A stretch of 64,000 nucleotides of DNA from Persicaria tinctoria (taxonomy: Eukaryota > Streptophyta > Magnoliopsida > Caryophyllales > Polygonaceae), in NCBI GenBank assembly GCA_037127255.1, contig JBANSL010000005.1:1178001-1242000 (forward strand). The letters are read 5' to 3'. Under the pieces are notes generated by a model, which had not been told where the DNA came from, did no database searches, and was given only the letters and a program-made list of their open reading frames with translations. Shown in pieces: positions 22,343-31,303 of the stretch (within the stretch, counting starts at the first letter, position 1; each line of letters opens with the position of its first letter). Position numbers and translations under genes: made by a program.

Positions 22343-22948
22343 TGTTGGACAATAATTCATATTTCAAATATATGAAAATGTGGTTTGGGATAAATAGTGG
22401 AATGTTCCGGAAGAATGTGGAATGTAGCGGAAGTTCCCGGAACATGGTGGAATATTCTAGAAGCATATGGAAGAGTATGGAAGATTCCGGAAGTGTGTGG
22501 AACCTTATGGAAGGTTCCGGAACCGTGAAGAGTCTAGGTGTGTCTAGACTTGTCTAGAGTTCTCCGGAAGCTTGGAGAACCTTAGGAAGATGTATGGAAG
22601 AGTCTAGAATGATAGGGATGATTCTAGTGTTGGAGTATTCTAGAGATGTTCTAGATGCTCCTTGTAAGGGATGTCATGGCCTATATAAATAGGCTTAGTG
22701 GTGTGTGAGTAAAGTGCGAGTCTTCTCAAGTTGTGTAGTGAGTGGAGTTGTGAGTCGAGTGAATCCTCACAAAGTGAAGTGTGAGTGAGTTGGTCAAGAG
22801 TGGTGAGTGTTGGTGAGAGTCTTGTATAGTGTGAGAGTTGTACAAAATACTTTTGTACATTAATACAAGTCCTCTTTTGTAAGAAGAGCTTGTCCATCCG
22901 AGTCGCACACGTGATCGAGTGATTAGCTACCCCGGTTTTTCCCCAACA
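22343..22948 (+). repeat. 5' LTR of the gag-only element (606 bp)
   Basis: Starts TGTTGGACAATAATTC and ends GGTTTTTCCCCAACA. It contains a TATA-like CTATATAAATAGG near 22682 and a dense run of GAA/TTC heat-shock-type modules upstream of it. Confidence 0.9.
22400..22522 (+). promoter_or_regulatory. Array of four perfect heat-shock elements in the LTR
   Basis: The consensus GAAnnTTCnnGAA occurs without mismatch at 22400-22412, 22450-22462, 22480-22492 and 22510-22522. Looser TTCTAGA and TTCTCCGGAA modules follow. The array is about 160-280 bp upstream of the LTR TATA box. Repeated trimeric sites of this kind bind HSF transcription factors. The same array recurs in the 3' LTR, shifted by 2106 bp (24506-24628). 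Confidence 0.75.
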
Positions 22949-23003
22949 GTGGTATCAGAGCGAGGTTGCGAAGGGCTTCGGAGTCGAAGAATCGGTGTAG
23001 CAT

Positions 23004-24434
23004 TTGTCGGTGGAAGGATTCCGTGTAGACACGATGGCGTCAAGTGTGATGAAGACGTTCGAGATCCCACTCTTTGATGGTAAGACCAACTTCACGATGT
23101 GGCAGAGTACGATTCAAGACGTAATGGTGCAGCAAGGTCTTGATCAAGCCCTTGAGGAGGAGAAACCCACATCCATGAGCGAGAGAGAGTGGAGCAGACT
23201 CCAGAAGAAGGCGGTGAGTACCATCCGGTTGGCGCTTGCTCCCGAGATCAAGTCTAGTGTGATGAAGGAGACCTCGCCAAAGGCATTGTGGGAGAAGCTC
23301 GAGAGCATTTATGCGTCGAAGTCGTTGATGAACCGGTTGTGTCTGAAGATGGAGTTATACTCGCTCAGGATGGAGGAAGGAGGTAATCTTCATGACCACA
23401 TTAACTTATTTAATCAACTAGTATGCCAGTTGATGAATGCAGACGATAATATTAAGGATGAAGAGCAAGCATTATTGTTGCTAGCGTCATTACCGAGGTC
23501 CTACAAGCCTTTGGTGCAGACGTTGCTTGTAGGAAGGACGACTCTCACTCTAGAGGAGGTAACGGCTGCGTTACGAGAGAGTGAGAGGATGACGAAGAAT
23601 GACGCTCTCAACAATGGAGGGGATCGCATACTAGTTGCGGAGAATCGAGAGCGAGGGAGGAGCCAGTCGAGGGGTAATGATCACCAGAGGCGGAGATCCG
23701 GATCACGTCCACGTCGTGACCCGGATAATGTAGAGTTGAGGAATGGTGACCCAAGATGGAGACCACAATCATATCAACGTCGGGATTTTAGTGATGTGGA
23801 GTGTTATTATTGTGGGGAGAAGGGTCACATACAAGTGAGGTGTCCACAATTCAGGGAGGACGTGAAGATGTTGAGAAAGACGTCCTTGTGGAAGAATGAT
23901 GATGGCTCTCAAACGAACGTGGTCAGTGCGGTTGATGGTGAAGTTGGTGGTTATGAGGAGGTGTACTTAGCAACGAGTGAAGAGGTTGCTAAGTCAGAGT
24001 GGGTGATGGATAATGCCGCGTCGATGCATATTTGTAGGGATCAAGCGTTATTTGACACCTTGAAGACTGATGGAGAGTTTGGCCATTGCAACTTAGCAAG
24101 TGGAGAGAAGCTGAGAGTCGAAGGTATTGGGAGCGTGAGGATGAGGCTCCAAAACGGTGCAAGCCACACTCTTCACAATGTGAGGTATGTGCCATCAAGT
24201 AAGGTTAACTTATTGTCATTGGGTAGGATGACTTCGGAGGGATACGAGTATGTTGGCACGAAGAGTTGGTGCAAGGTGTTTAAGGGAAGACGCTTGATCA
24301 TGCAAGGCAGGAAGAATGGGAAGAACATTTGTTTCTTCGAAGGACAAGTCGTGCAAAGGAGATATCACGACAAAGAGATCAAGATGCAGAAGAAAGTGCG
24401 ATTTAAGGATGAGGTGGAGATATTTGAAATATGA
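23004..24434 (+). CDS. Copia-type Gag with degenerate protease-like tail
   Basis: The 476-residue frame has no stops. An alternative Met (TMASSVMKTFEIPLF) lies 10 residues in and aligns better with Gag starts. The N-terminal part, to about residue 210, is the UBN2-type Gag domain, with FDGKTNFTMWQ and the LWEKLESIY block. An Arg-rich stretch precedes a zinc knuckle CYYCGEKGHIQVRC at about residue 270. The tail resembles the start of a Copia protease, but the catalytic D-(S/T)-G is replaced by D-N-A (VMDNAASMH), so cleavage activity is not expected. The protein ends shortly after VPSSKVNLLSLGRM, before any integrase. It likely packages the element RNA and depends on a partner for enzymes. Confidence 0.9.
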   Translation: MSVEGFRVDTMASSVMKTFEIPLFDGKTNFTMWQSTIQDVMVQQGLDQALEEEKPTSMSEREWSRLQKKAVSTIRLALAPEIKSSVMKETSPKALWEKLESIYASKSLMNRLCLKMELYSLRMEEGGNLHDHINLFNQLVCQLMNADDNIKDEEQALLLLASLPRSYKPLVQTLLVGRTTLTLEEVTAALRESERMTKNDALNNGGDRILVAENRERGRSQSRGNDHQRRRSGSRPRRDPDNVELRNGDPRWRPQSYQRRDFSDVECYYCGEKGHIQVRCPQFREDVKMLRKTSLWKNDDGSQTNVVSAVDGEVGGYEEVYLATSEEVAKSEWVMDNAASMHICRDQALFDTLKTDGEFGHCNLASGEKLRVEGIGSVRMRLQNGASHTLHNVRYVPSSKVNLLSLGRMTSEGYEYVGTKSWCKVFKGRRLIMQGRKNGKNICFFEGQVVQRRYHDKEIKMQKKVRFKDEVEIFEI

Positions 24435-24448
24435 ATTAAGGGGGGAAT

Positions 24449-25054
24449 TGTTGGACAATAATTCATATTTCAAATATATGAAAATGTGGTTTGGGATAAA
24501 TAGTGGAATGTTCCGGAAGAATGTGGAATGTAGCGGAAGTTCCCGGAACATGGTGGAATATTCTAGAAGCATATGGAAGAGTATGGAAGATTCCGGAAGT
24601 GTGTGGAACCTTATGGAAGGTTCCGGAACCGTGAAGAGTCTAGGTGTGTCTAGACTTGTCTAGAGTTCTCCGGAAGCTTGGAGAACCTTAGGAAGATGTA
24701 TGGAAGAGTCTAGAATGATAGGGATGATTCTAGTGTTGGAGTATTCTAGAGATGTTCTAGATGCTCCTTGTAAGGGATGTCATGGCCTATATAAATAGGC
24801 TTAGTGGTGTGTGAGTAAAGTGCGAGTCTTCTCAAGTTGTGTAGTGAGTGGAGTTGTGAGTCGAGTGAATCCTCACAAAGTGAAGTGTGAGTGAGTTGGT
24901 CAAGAGTGGTGAGTGTTGGTGAGAGTCTTGTATAGTGTGAGAGTTGTACAAAATACTTTTGTACATTAATACAAGTCCTCTTTTGTAAGAAGAGCTTGTC
25001 CATCCGAGTCGCACACGTGATCGAGTGATTAGCTACCCCGGTTTTTCCCCAACA
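24449..25054 (+). repeat. 3' LTR of the gag-only element (606 bp)
   Basis: Same length as the 5' LTR and, reading base by base, I find no difference. It is followed directly by the target duplication CATAA. Heat-shock elements lie at 24506-24518, 24556-24568, 24586-24598 and 24616-24628. Confidence 0.9.
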
Positions 25055-25175
25055 CATAATCCAAGCAAGTTGTAATATATCTCGGCCACGAAAAATCGAC
25101 TGATCCCAAGTCGTTGAAGTCGATCAACGGCCCAAATGCGCTCGAGCATGTCGATAGGGTAATTAAAGGGAACTA
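25055..25175 (-). pseudogene. Diterpene synthase pseudogene: exon 5 (5' part)
   Basis: The exon starts at 25175 with [20 protein letters not shown], the region just before the active-site cavity. Compared with the plus-strand copy, four extra bases (ATAT) after FFVAEI shift the frame. The remaining 12 nt of the exon lie beyond the retrotransposon at 22342-22331. Arg stands where gibberellin-pathway ent-CPS have His (E-H-I-W). Confidence 0.85.
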
Positions 25176-25549
25176 CTTGCATAAACACCCCACAGTTGAT
25201 GATCAAATACATCGATCGATCAATCGAAGAATTCAATTGGTAAATATATTTACAAAATATGTCTTTTTAGGTATTTTGTCATACACTTTACAAATTACTA
25301 TTAAATATATGTATTAGTTGTAGTTTTTAAAAAAGTAAAAAAATAAAGTAATAATTAGAAAAATAAGTGTTTTTTTTAGGGTTATTTTGCCAACTAACAC
25401 ATTATAAATATCTAATTAGCTAAATAGCACCCAAATAAAATGAATTACCTAACATAGCATCCTTCCCAATTTAACTATCAAGGTCAACGCGGTCAACGTT
25501 GAGCGTTGACCGGTCAACGCCCGGTCAACAGTATTTTTTTTTTTTTTTT

Positions 25550-26560
25550 AAATGATGATGCCATTTTTTGTCGTTTTGATGCCATTTTTTTTACATTTTA
25601 TTTTCACTTTGATGTCACTTTTCTAATAAAATGGTTTGATGACACTTTTTTAATATCACTTTTTTCAAATCTTGTTGATATTTTTTTGTTTACTGTGATG
25701 CCACATTGACCATTGATGCCATTTTTTTACCCTTGACTACTGATGACACTTTTTTTACAGTGTTTTGATGCCAAATTTCTAATTACATTTTTTTTCTTTA
25801 ATGTGATGCCACTTTTTAAAGTAGCGTTTTTGATGTTATGTGATGCCACTTTTTTTAAACTTTGATGACACTTTTTTATGTCAATGTTTTGATGATATGT
25901 TTTTTTTACCATGATGCCATATTTTTTCAAAGTGGTATTTTGATGACATTTTTTTCTTTTAATGTGATGCAAGTTTTTCAAATTAGTGTTTTGATACCAT
26001 TTTTCTAATGTAATTATTTTATCTCACTTTTTTTAATCAAATCGTTTGATGCTATATTTTTTTCAAGGTACTGATTTCGTGGTGCCATATTTTTTCAAGG
26101 TAATGTTTAGATGACATTTTTTTATTTAATGTGATGCAACTTTTTCAACGCAGTGTTTTGATGCCATTTTTCTAGTGTAATTATTTGATGATATTTTTTT
26201 AATCAAATCGTTTGATTTTATAATAAAATGGATTGATGACACTTTTTTAATGCCACTTTTTTCAAATCTTGCTGATATTTTTTTGTTTACTGTGATGCCA
26301 CAATGACCATTGATGCCATTTTTTTTTTTACCGTTGCCTACTGATGACACTTTTTTGATATCAATTTTTTGATGATATTTTTTTTCCGTGATGCCATATT
26401 TTTCCAATGTAATGTTTTCGTGATGCCATATTTTTTCAAGGTAACGTTTTGATGACAATTTTTTCTTTAATGTAATGCAACTTTTTCAATGTGATGCAAT
26501 ATTTTTTCTTTGATGTAATGCAATTTTTTCTTTAATGTAATGCAACTTTTTCATAATTAT
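25550..26560. repeat. Low-complexity array of TGATGCCA-TTTTTT units
   Basis: More than 30 units of the form GATG(C/A)CA(C/T)TTTTTT with variable T-rich spacers fill about 1 kb. Frames on the minus strand are Lys/Ile/Asn-rich artefacts of this pattern. Confidence 0.7.
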
Positions 26561-26629
26561 GGGTTAATTTTTGTAATTTTACAAAAATTGCTATTTTGGG
26601 TTAATTTTTGTAATTTTGTCAAAACTCCA

Positions 26630-27165
26630 TCTTCAACCTCTTGCCCTCTGTCCGCTTCTTCGACGTACAGCTCCTGCGCCGGCCGCCGGTCGTCGATCCT
26701 CGCTCCGGCCGCCGCTCCTGGAACCCTCGCTCCGGCCGATCGACCTCGCTCGCTCCGGACGCTCCACCGCTTGTTCCCTCGCTCGCTCCTGACTCGCTCG
26801 TCGCCGCCTCCTTCCCTCGCCTAGATCTGGACTCGATCGCACCGCCTCGCTCGTCCTCGGCTCGGATCCGGCGCCTCCACACCAGATCCGGCGCTCCCTC
26901 CCCGGATCCGCCCTCCTTGGCCACCAATTCCGGCCATCCCGAGCCCGAATCCCGCTGATCCGACCCCCAGCCCCCACCGATGAAGCCTCGCAAACTCCCT
27001 CCCGTTCTTGCACCTGCCCAGAAGCTTCGTCGGAGGTCTCTGACCACCCATTCCGGCCACCTCTCACCAGATCCGTGTCGGATCCACCACCCTCGCACAT
27101 CGTCGAGCCGGATTCCTCACCGTGGTTGGATGAGAAGTCCAAATAGCGTGCGTGAGAGAGAGAAC
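26630..27165. other. GC-rich block, no protein recognised
   Basis: Strongly GC-rich with recurring CTCGCTCCGG and GATCCG units. It is open in several frames on both strands, which is expected from composition alone. Nothing resembles a known domain. Confidence 0.4.
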
Positions 27166-27377
27166 TAACAGGTAAGTGTTAGGGTGTTAATTTTTTTTAA
27201 TAAGGTGTTATAAAGACTAATTTATTTTTTTAGGGTGCTAATAACCTAATTGAATTAGCAAAAGGTGATATTCCAACAAATTTTCTTTTTTTTTTATTTT
27301 ATTAAAAATGTGCAGATTTTTAAAATAACAAGTTTCAATTAGATTAATATATAATGATGGAAATAAACAATAGAAAC

Positions 27378-28643
27378 CCGGAGAGCTTATCCTCCTTTTT
27401 GCATAAATGTTCTGCAGGAACAATTCAGCTGAATCATCCGACACTGGTAGGTGGATGCCCATTTTTTTGGCGGTTTCGATGAGTGAAGGGAAAATGACCT
27501 CAAACCCTGCGGGCATGTGCTCTTCTTCCTCGTCTCCCACCTTCTTCAGATTCTCTCTTATGAATTCCATCCCTATACTTACACATACCGATCGATCATA
27601 AATTCATCGTTAATTTCATAACCTTACTTTGTTAAACTTCGGGGATCCTTGCCATATGTAGATTAGATGGTGATTAAAAGATGGATGAATAATTACCTCT
27701 ATATATATTTACCAGTTCAGAAAAGATGGATGAATAATTACCTCTGTAGCATTTGTGTGGATAAAGATTCCAAAAAGTAAGCAGTAACGCAGGCCAATGT
27801 GTTGAGCAGCCTGTCATGAGCTTGAAAGAAGTAACGGTCGCCCCACGACCCGTCCTCCATCTGGTTGCTCCCTATCTATAGAGTATATTGTGGATGGTAA
27901 TCTTGTAATATTATGACATTTTAGGGGTTAATAGTTTGGGTTGTTAGCCGGGTTTGTTAGCTTAGCTGCGGTAGTATATATAGGGGTAGCTTGTTAGTTT
28001 GCAATACACAATAAACACTTTACAAATTACAGGAAAATGGTTTTTCCCATTTCTCTCTCGTTTGGGTAATCATACAGATTACTCTTGTTCTTCACCAGTT
28101 GCTATAGCTGGTGTGGAATCTCGATTTCTCCAATACTTGTTACTATCCACTCTAGGCTCTCCGGGAACTGCGGCTTACCGCTCCCGTCAATCGCCTCCAC
28201 CAACGCTACCCACGCGGTGTCGTATGGTGACACCGATATCTCCCCGTCGTTCATCGATCCTAACATCTCTCTAACTTCCTCCACTCGCTCTCTGATCTCA
28301 TCCTCATCATGTTCTGTATGCTCTGTTGAATATAAATAATTCTTCTTCGTCGACGGCGCTGGTTCATCCTCCTCCTGCTGTACTATAGGATGAGGATCGG
28401 GCTCTGGGGTGTCTTTACATCTCAATCTTATCACATTACGTCTTATGATCACTGGCTTATGATCCCTTGCTTTGCCTGATTTTAAACCTGCACAAAAATT
28501 AATTTAAAAATAAATTAAGGGAAGTAATTAATATTTTTAATTTTTCTATTTAAATCAATCAATCAATTAATTAAATTACTTACTAAGAGGTGGAAGTAGA
28601 GAGATGATGGAGTTATAATATTACTGGGGCATAGGAGCAACAT
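27378..28643 (-). pseudogene. Diterpene synthase pseudogene: exons 1 to 3
   Basis: Exon 1 (28643-28584) starts MLLLCPSNIITPSS, a short plastid-targeting start, but its 60 nt leave the wrong phase for exon 2. Exon 2 (28487-27742) has [20 protein letters not shown], then SLEWI, where a 266-bp insertion interrupts, then [10 protein letters not shown]. Near 27778 two bases are lost relative to the plus-strand copy (ACTGC-TTACTTTTTGG). Exon 3 (27572-27378) has [20 protein letters not shown] and a 1-nt deletion near its end. Confidence 0.85.
27877..28142 (+). mobile_element. Solo-LTR-like insertion in exon 2 (266 bp)
   Basis: The insertion is flanked by a 5-bp duplication CTATC (27872-27876 and 28143-28147). 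Removing it and one repeat restores the TGG-ATA-GGG codons of the exon. It begins TATAGAGTATATTG and ends AATACTTGTTA, so the ends are TA...TA rather than TG...CA. A TATA-like AGTATATATAGGGG lies at about 27973 and AATAAACAC near 28011, consistent with an LTR promoter and polyadenylation region in plus orientation. Confidence 0.65.
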
Positions 28644-28683
28644 CGATCGAAGCTGCAGGTGGGAGAGTCTTGCAAGTTACTCG

Positions 28684-28716
28684 ATGATGATGATGATGAT
28701 GATGATCGATGATGAT
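28684..28716 (+). repeat. GAT trinucleotide microsatellite
   Basis: Interrupted GATGAT repeats lie between the pseudogene's exon 1 leader and the left LTR of the adjacent retrotransposon. Confidence 0.7.
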
Positions 28717-28718
28717 GG

Positions 28719-29505
28719 TGTTGGGGAAAAACCGGGTAGCTAACACTCGATCTCGTGTGACTCGGATAGATCAGGCTCCACTTGCAAATGAGAACTTGTA
28801 TTATATATTATGTACACATGTACACCTCTCACAAATACAAGACTCACGTACACCACTCGACTCAAGGGACTAACCTCACTCTTTGATGGACCCCACACTC
28901 GTGTGATTGAGACGCCCTCATGCTCAATCAATCACACCTACTGACCAACCCACACACTCTAGTGTATGATCGAGACACCCTCATCCTCAATCGATCATAC
29001 ACTAGGACTCACACTCATACTCACTAGTATGTGATCGAGACGCCCTCGTGCTCGATCGATCACATACTAGGCTACACAACACCTCACATGCTCACACTCA
29101 TTTGGAGGAGCACTCACCTTGCCCGCTCACTCACTTACAACATGTGCTCCTTATGCCTATTTATAGGCCATGCAATCCTTTACAAGGAGAATTCTAGGAC
29201 ATCTCTAGAATACTCCAACACCATAATCATCCGTACCCTTCTAGACTCCTCCACACATTTTCCTAAGGTTCTCCAAGCTTCCGGAGAACTCTACACTAGT
29301 CTAGGCACACCTAGACTCTTCACGGTTCCGGAACCTTCCATAAGGTTCCACACACTTCCGAAGTCTTCCACACTCTTCCATACGTTTCTAGAATATTCCA
29401 CCACATTCCGGAGACTTCCGCCACATTCCACATTCTTCCGGAACGTTCCACAATTTAGCCCAAAACACATTTTCATGTATGTGAAATATGAATTATTGAC
29501 CAACA
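28719..29505 (-). repeat. 3' LTR of the deleted gag-only element (787 bp)
   Basis: Reads TGTTGGTCAATAATTC to GGTTTTTCCCCAACA on the minus strand. It is longer than the 606-bp relative because of three variants of ATGATCGAGACACCCTCAT-type units at about 28880-29070. Its downstream edge is 76 bp from the pseudogene's ATG. Confidence 0.88.
29326..29448 (-). promoter_or_regulatory. Three perfect heat-shock elements in the LTR
   Basis: TTCnnGAAnnTTC, which reads as GAAnnTTCnnGAA on either strand after register shift, occurs at 29326-29338, 29386-29398 and 29436-29448. A fourth site seen in the sister family member is damaged near 29357. The same set recurs in the other LTR at 30910-31032. A TATA-like CCTATAAATAGG (minus strand) is near 29157. 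Confidence 0.7.
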
Positions 29506-29514
29506 ATTCCTCCC

Positions 29515-30270
29515 TTAATTCATATTTTCACATACCTCCATAGCATTCTCGATATCCTCTTTCCTTTGCTCCTTGATTCCAATGTCGTGGCATCTCCCCA
29601 TCACGACGTGTTCTTCAAAGAAGCAAACATTCCTCTCGATTAGTGTCGTCATCTGCGCTTGATCAAGCTCCTCCTCATGAACACCTTGCACCCTCTCATC
29701 GTGAAGAGCGTCACATATACCCTCTAGCTTCTCACCATCCACTAAGTCGAGGGACCAAACTCTCCACCAATCTTCAAGGTCTCAAACAATGCTTGATCCC
29801 GACACACTGCACATAAGACGACACCATCCATCTAGCCAACTTAGTAACCTTTCCATCTGTTACTAAGTGGACACCATCATCCTCAACATCATCAACCACA
29901 TCATTGTAGGAGCCAACACCACTCTTCCGCAAGGACGTCTCTCTCATCATCATCACGTCCTCCCTCAATAGCGGACATCACACTACATGTGACTCTTCTC
30001 CCTACTATGTAGCACACACGTCAATCATCTCCACATGGACGTGCTTGTGCTCTCCATCTCAGGTCACCATGTCTCTCTCAGAATGGCTCCTCCCTCACTC
30101 TTGGAGACGAGCTTCTCCTCCACCAGAGTGCGTGACACAGACTCTCCCTCCTTATGTGATGTTGGCCTTTTCCATCAAAGAGTGGATTCTCGAACACCTC
30201 CGACAAGCCTGATGCCATCACGTCAACACGGAATCCTTCCACCAACAAATGCTAACCCGATTTTCGACTC
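29515..30270 (-). pseudogene. Broken gag remnant of the deleted element
   Basis: Two minus-strand pieces resemble the Gag of the 22343-25054 element. 29968-29774 has MREDVMMMRETSLRKS, equivalent to FREDVKMLRKTSLWKN there. 29742-29515 has CFFEEHVV, equivalent to CFFEGQVV. The UBN2 core is almost wholly deleted and frames are broken. The element is fully dependent on other copies. Confidence 0.65.
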
Positions 30271-30302
30271 CGACAACCTTCGCAACCTCGCTCTGATACC
30301 AC

Positions 30303-31089
30303 TGTTGGGGAAAAACCGGGTAGCTAACACTCGATCTCGTGTGACTCGGATAGATCAGGCTCCACTTGCAAATGAGAACTTGTATTATATATTATGTACA
30401 CATGTACACCTCTCACAAATACAAGACTCACGTACACCACTCGACTCAAGGGACTAACCTCACTCTTTGATGGACCCCACACTCGTGTGATTGAGACGCC
30501 CTCATGCTCAATCAATCACACCTACTGACCAACCCACACACTCTAGTGTATGATCGAGACACCCTCATCCTCAATCGATCATACACTAGGACTCACACTC
30601 ATACTCACTAGTATGTGATCGAGACGCCCTCGTGCTCGATCGATCACATACTAGGCTACACAACACCTCACATGCTCACACTCATTTGGAGGAGCACTCA
30701 CCTTGCCCGCTCACTCACTTACAACATGTGCTCCTTATGCCTATTTATAGGCCATGCAATCCTTTACAAGGAGAATTCTAGGACATCTCTAGAATACTCC
30801 AACACCATAATCATCCGTACCCTTCTAGACTCCTCCACACATTTTCCTAAGGTTCTCCAAGCTTCCGGAGAACTCTACACTAGTCTAGGCACACCTAGAC
30901 TCTTCACGGTTCCGGAACCTTCCATAAGGTTCCACACACTTCCGAAGTCTTCCACACTCTTCCATACGTTTCTAGAATATTCCACCACATTCCGGAGACT
31001 TCCGCCACATTCCACATTCTTCCGGAACGTTCCACAATTTAGCCCAAAACACATTTTCATGTATGTGAAATATGAATTATTGACCAACA
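30303..31089 (-). repeat. 5' LTR of the deleted gag-only element (787 bp)
   Basis: Same length as the other LTR and no differences seen on reading. Heat-shock elements lie at 30910-30922, 30970-30982 and 31020-31032. Confidence 0.88.
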
Positions 31090-31113
31090 GATGGCCTCTT
31101 GGGATTGAGAAGG

Positions 31114-31125
31114 GCTTATATAGAG
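31114..31125 (-). promoter_or_regulatory. Likely TATA box of the pseudogene promoter
   Basis: The minus strand reads CTCTATATAAGC here. It corresponds in sequence style and position to TATATATAAGAGG upstream of the plus-strand gene. The retrotransposon insertion has moved it about 2.4 kb from exon 1. Confidence 0.5.
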
Positions 31126-31303
31126 ATAAAAGAGTATAAAAAGAGTACGTATGCGCAAGGTATTGGGATTATAACATTTTGAATAATTGATTTATAACTC
31201 CATCTACATGTAACTTTGTAGCTTTGATTGAAAGCTCTACAAAGTTGCATAGACTCTAAAATTAATGTTATATAAACATTTAATTTCAAATGTTCACCAC
31301 ACA

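Larger units (their letters stand above)
22343..25054 (+). mobile_element. Gag-only LTR retrotransposon (TR-GAG-like) in exon 5
   Basis: This is a 2712-bp element with two 606-bp LTRs (22343-22948 and 24449-25054) that look identical by eye, TG...CA ends and a perfect 5-bp target duplication CATAA (22338-22342, 25055-25059). The primer site TGGTATCAGAGC starts at 22950 and matches initiator-Met tRNA. The polypurine tract AATTAAGGGGGGAAT lies at 24434-24448. The only coding region is a Copia-type gag with a degenerate protease-like tail. Integrase, reverse transcriptase and RNase H are absent, so it must be mobilised in trans. It splits exon 5 of the minus-strand diterpene synthase, in opposite orientation. 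Identical LTRs imply a very recent insertion. Confidence 0.92.
25255..27330. mobile_element. Insertion replacing exon 4, possible MULE-like element
   Basis: Native intron sequence stops near 25255 and resumes near 27330, and exon 4 is missing. The ends are loosely inverted: TTGCCAACTAAC...AGCTAAATAGCACCC at about 25388-25434, and on the other strand TTGCTAATTCAATTAGG...TATTAGCACCC near 27265-27230. Inside are GTCAAC repeats (25480-25530), a long T-rich region and a GC-rich block (26630-27160) with no recognisable protein. It may be a MULE-like element, but no clear duplication was found. Confidence 0.45.
8130..28643 (-). pseudogene. Class II diterpene synthase (CPS-like) pseudogene
   Basis: The gene has about 12 exons on the minus strand: 28643-28584, 28487-27742, 27572-27378, exon 4 absent, 25175-22331, 22234-22122, 22041-21815, 15621-15506, 15420-15085, 14987-14882, 14796-8492 and 8440-8130. 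Intact TPS-c enzymes cyclise geranylgeranyl diphosphate in plastids. The DLDD motif survives in exon 6 and the C-terminal CSPETIN motif in the last exon. Lesions: exon 1 (60 nt) is out of phase with exon 2; a 266-bp insertion and a 2-nt deletion in exon 2; a 1-nt deletion in exon 3; exon 4 replaced by foreign sequence; a 4-nt insertion and a 2.7-kb retrotransposon in exon 5; a CACTA element in exon 11. Exons 6-10 match the plus-strand copy closely, so duplication is fairly recent. It cannot encode a full protein. Confidence 0.88.
28719..31089 (-). mobile_element. Internally deleted relative of the gag-only LTR element
   Basis: The element is 2371 bp in minus orientation with two 787-bp LTRs (28719-29505 and 30303-31089) that look identical, and a 5-bp duplication GATGG (28714-28718, 31090-31094). 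The primer site (complement of CTCTGATACCA) is at 30290-30302 and the polypurine tract (complement of ATTCCTCCCTTAATT) at 29506-29520. LTR sequence is clearly related to the 22343-25054 element. The 797-bp interior retains only broken gag pieces. It lies between the pseudogene promoter remnant (31114-31303) and exon 1, in the same orientation as the gene. Confidence 0.9.

Noticed and set aside
22640..25057. Minus-strand frames of 60-103 codons in the LTRs of the gag-only element
   Set aside because: They are antisense of LTR sequence and appear twice only because the LTRs are duplicated.
26619..27142. Several overlapping frames of 105-169 codons
   Set aside because: High GC content keeps all frames open; Arg/Gly/Ser composition has no domain signature and frames on both strands compete.
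29031..29543. Plus-strand 170-codon frame, repeated at 30615-31139
   Set aside because: It is the antisense of the LTR of the retrotransposon at 28719-31089, duplicated because LTRs are identical.
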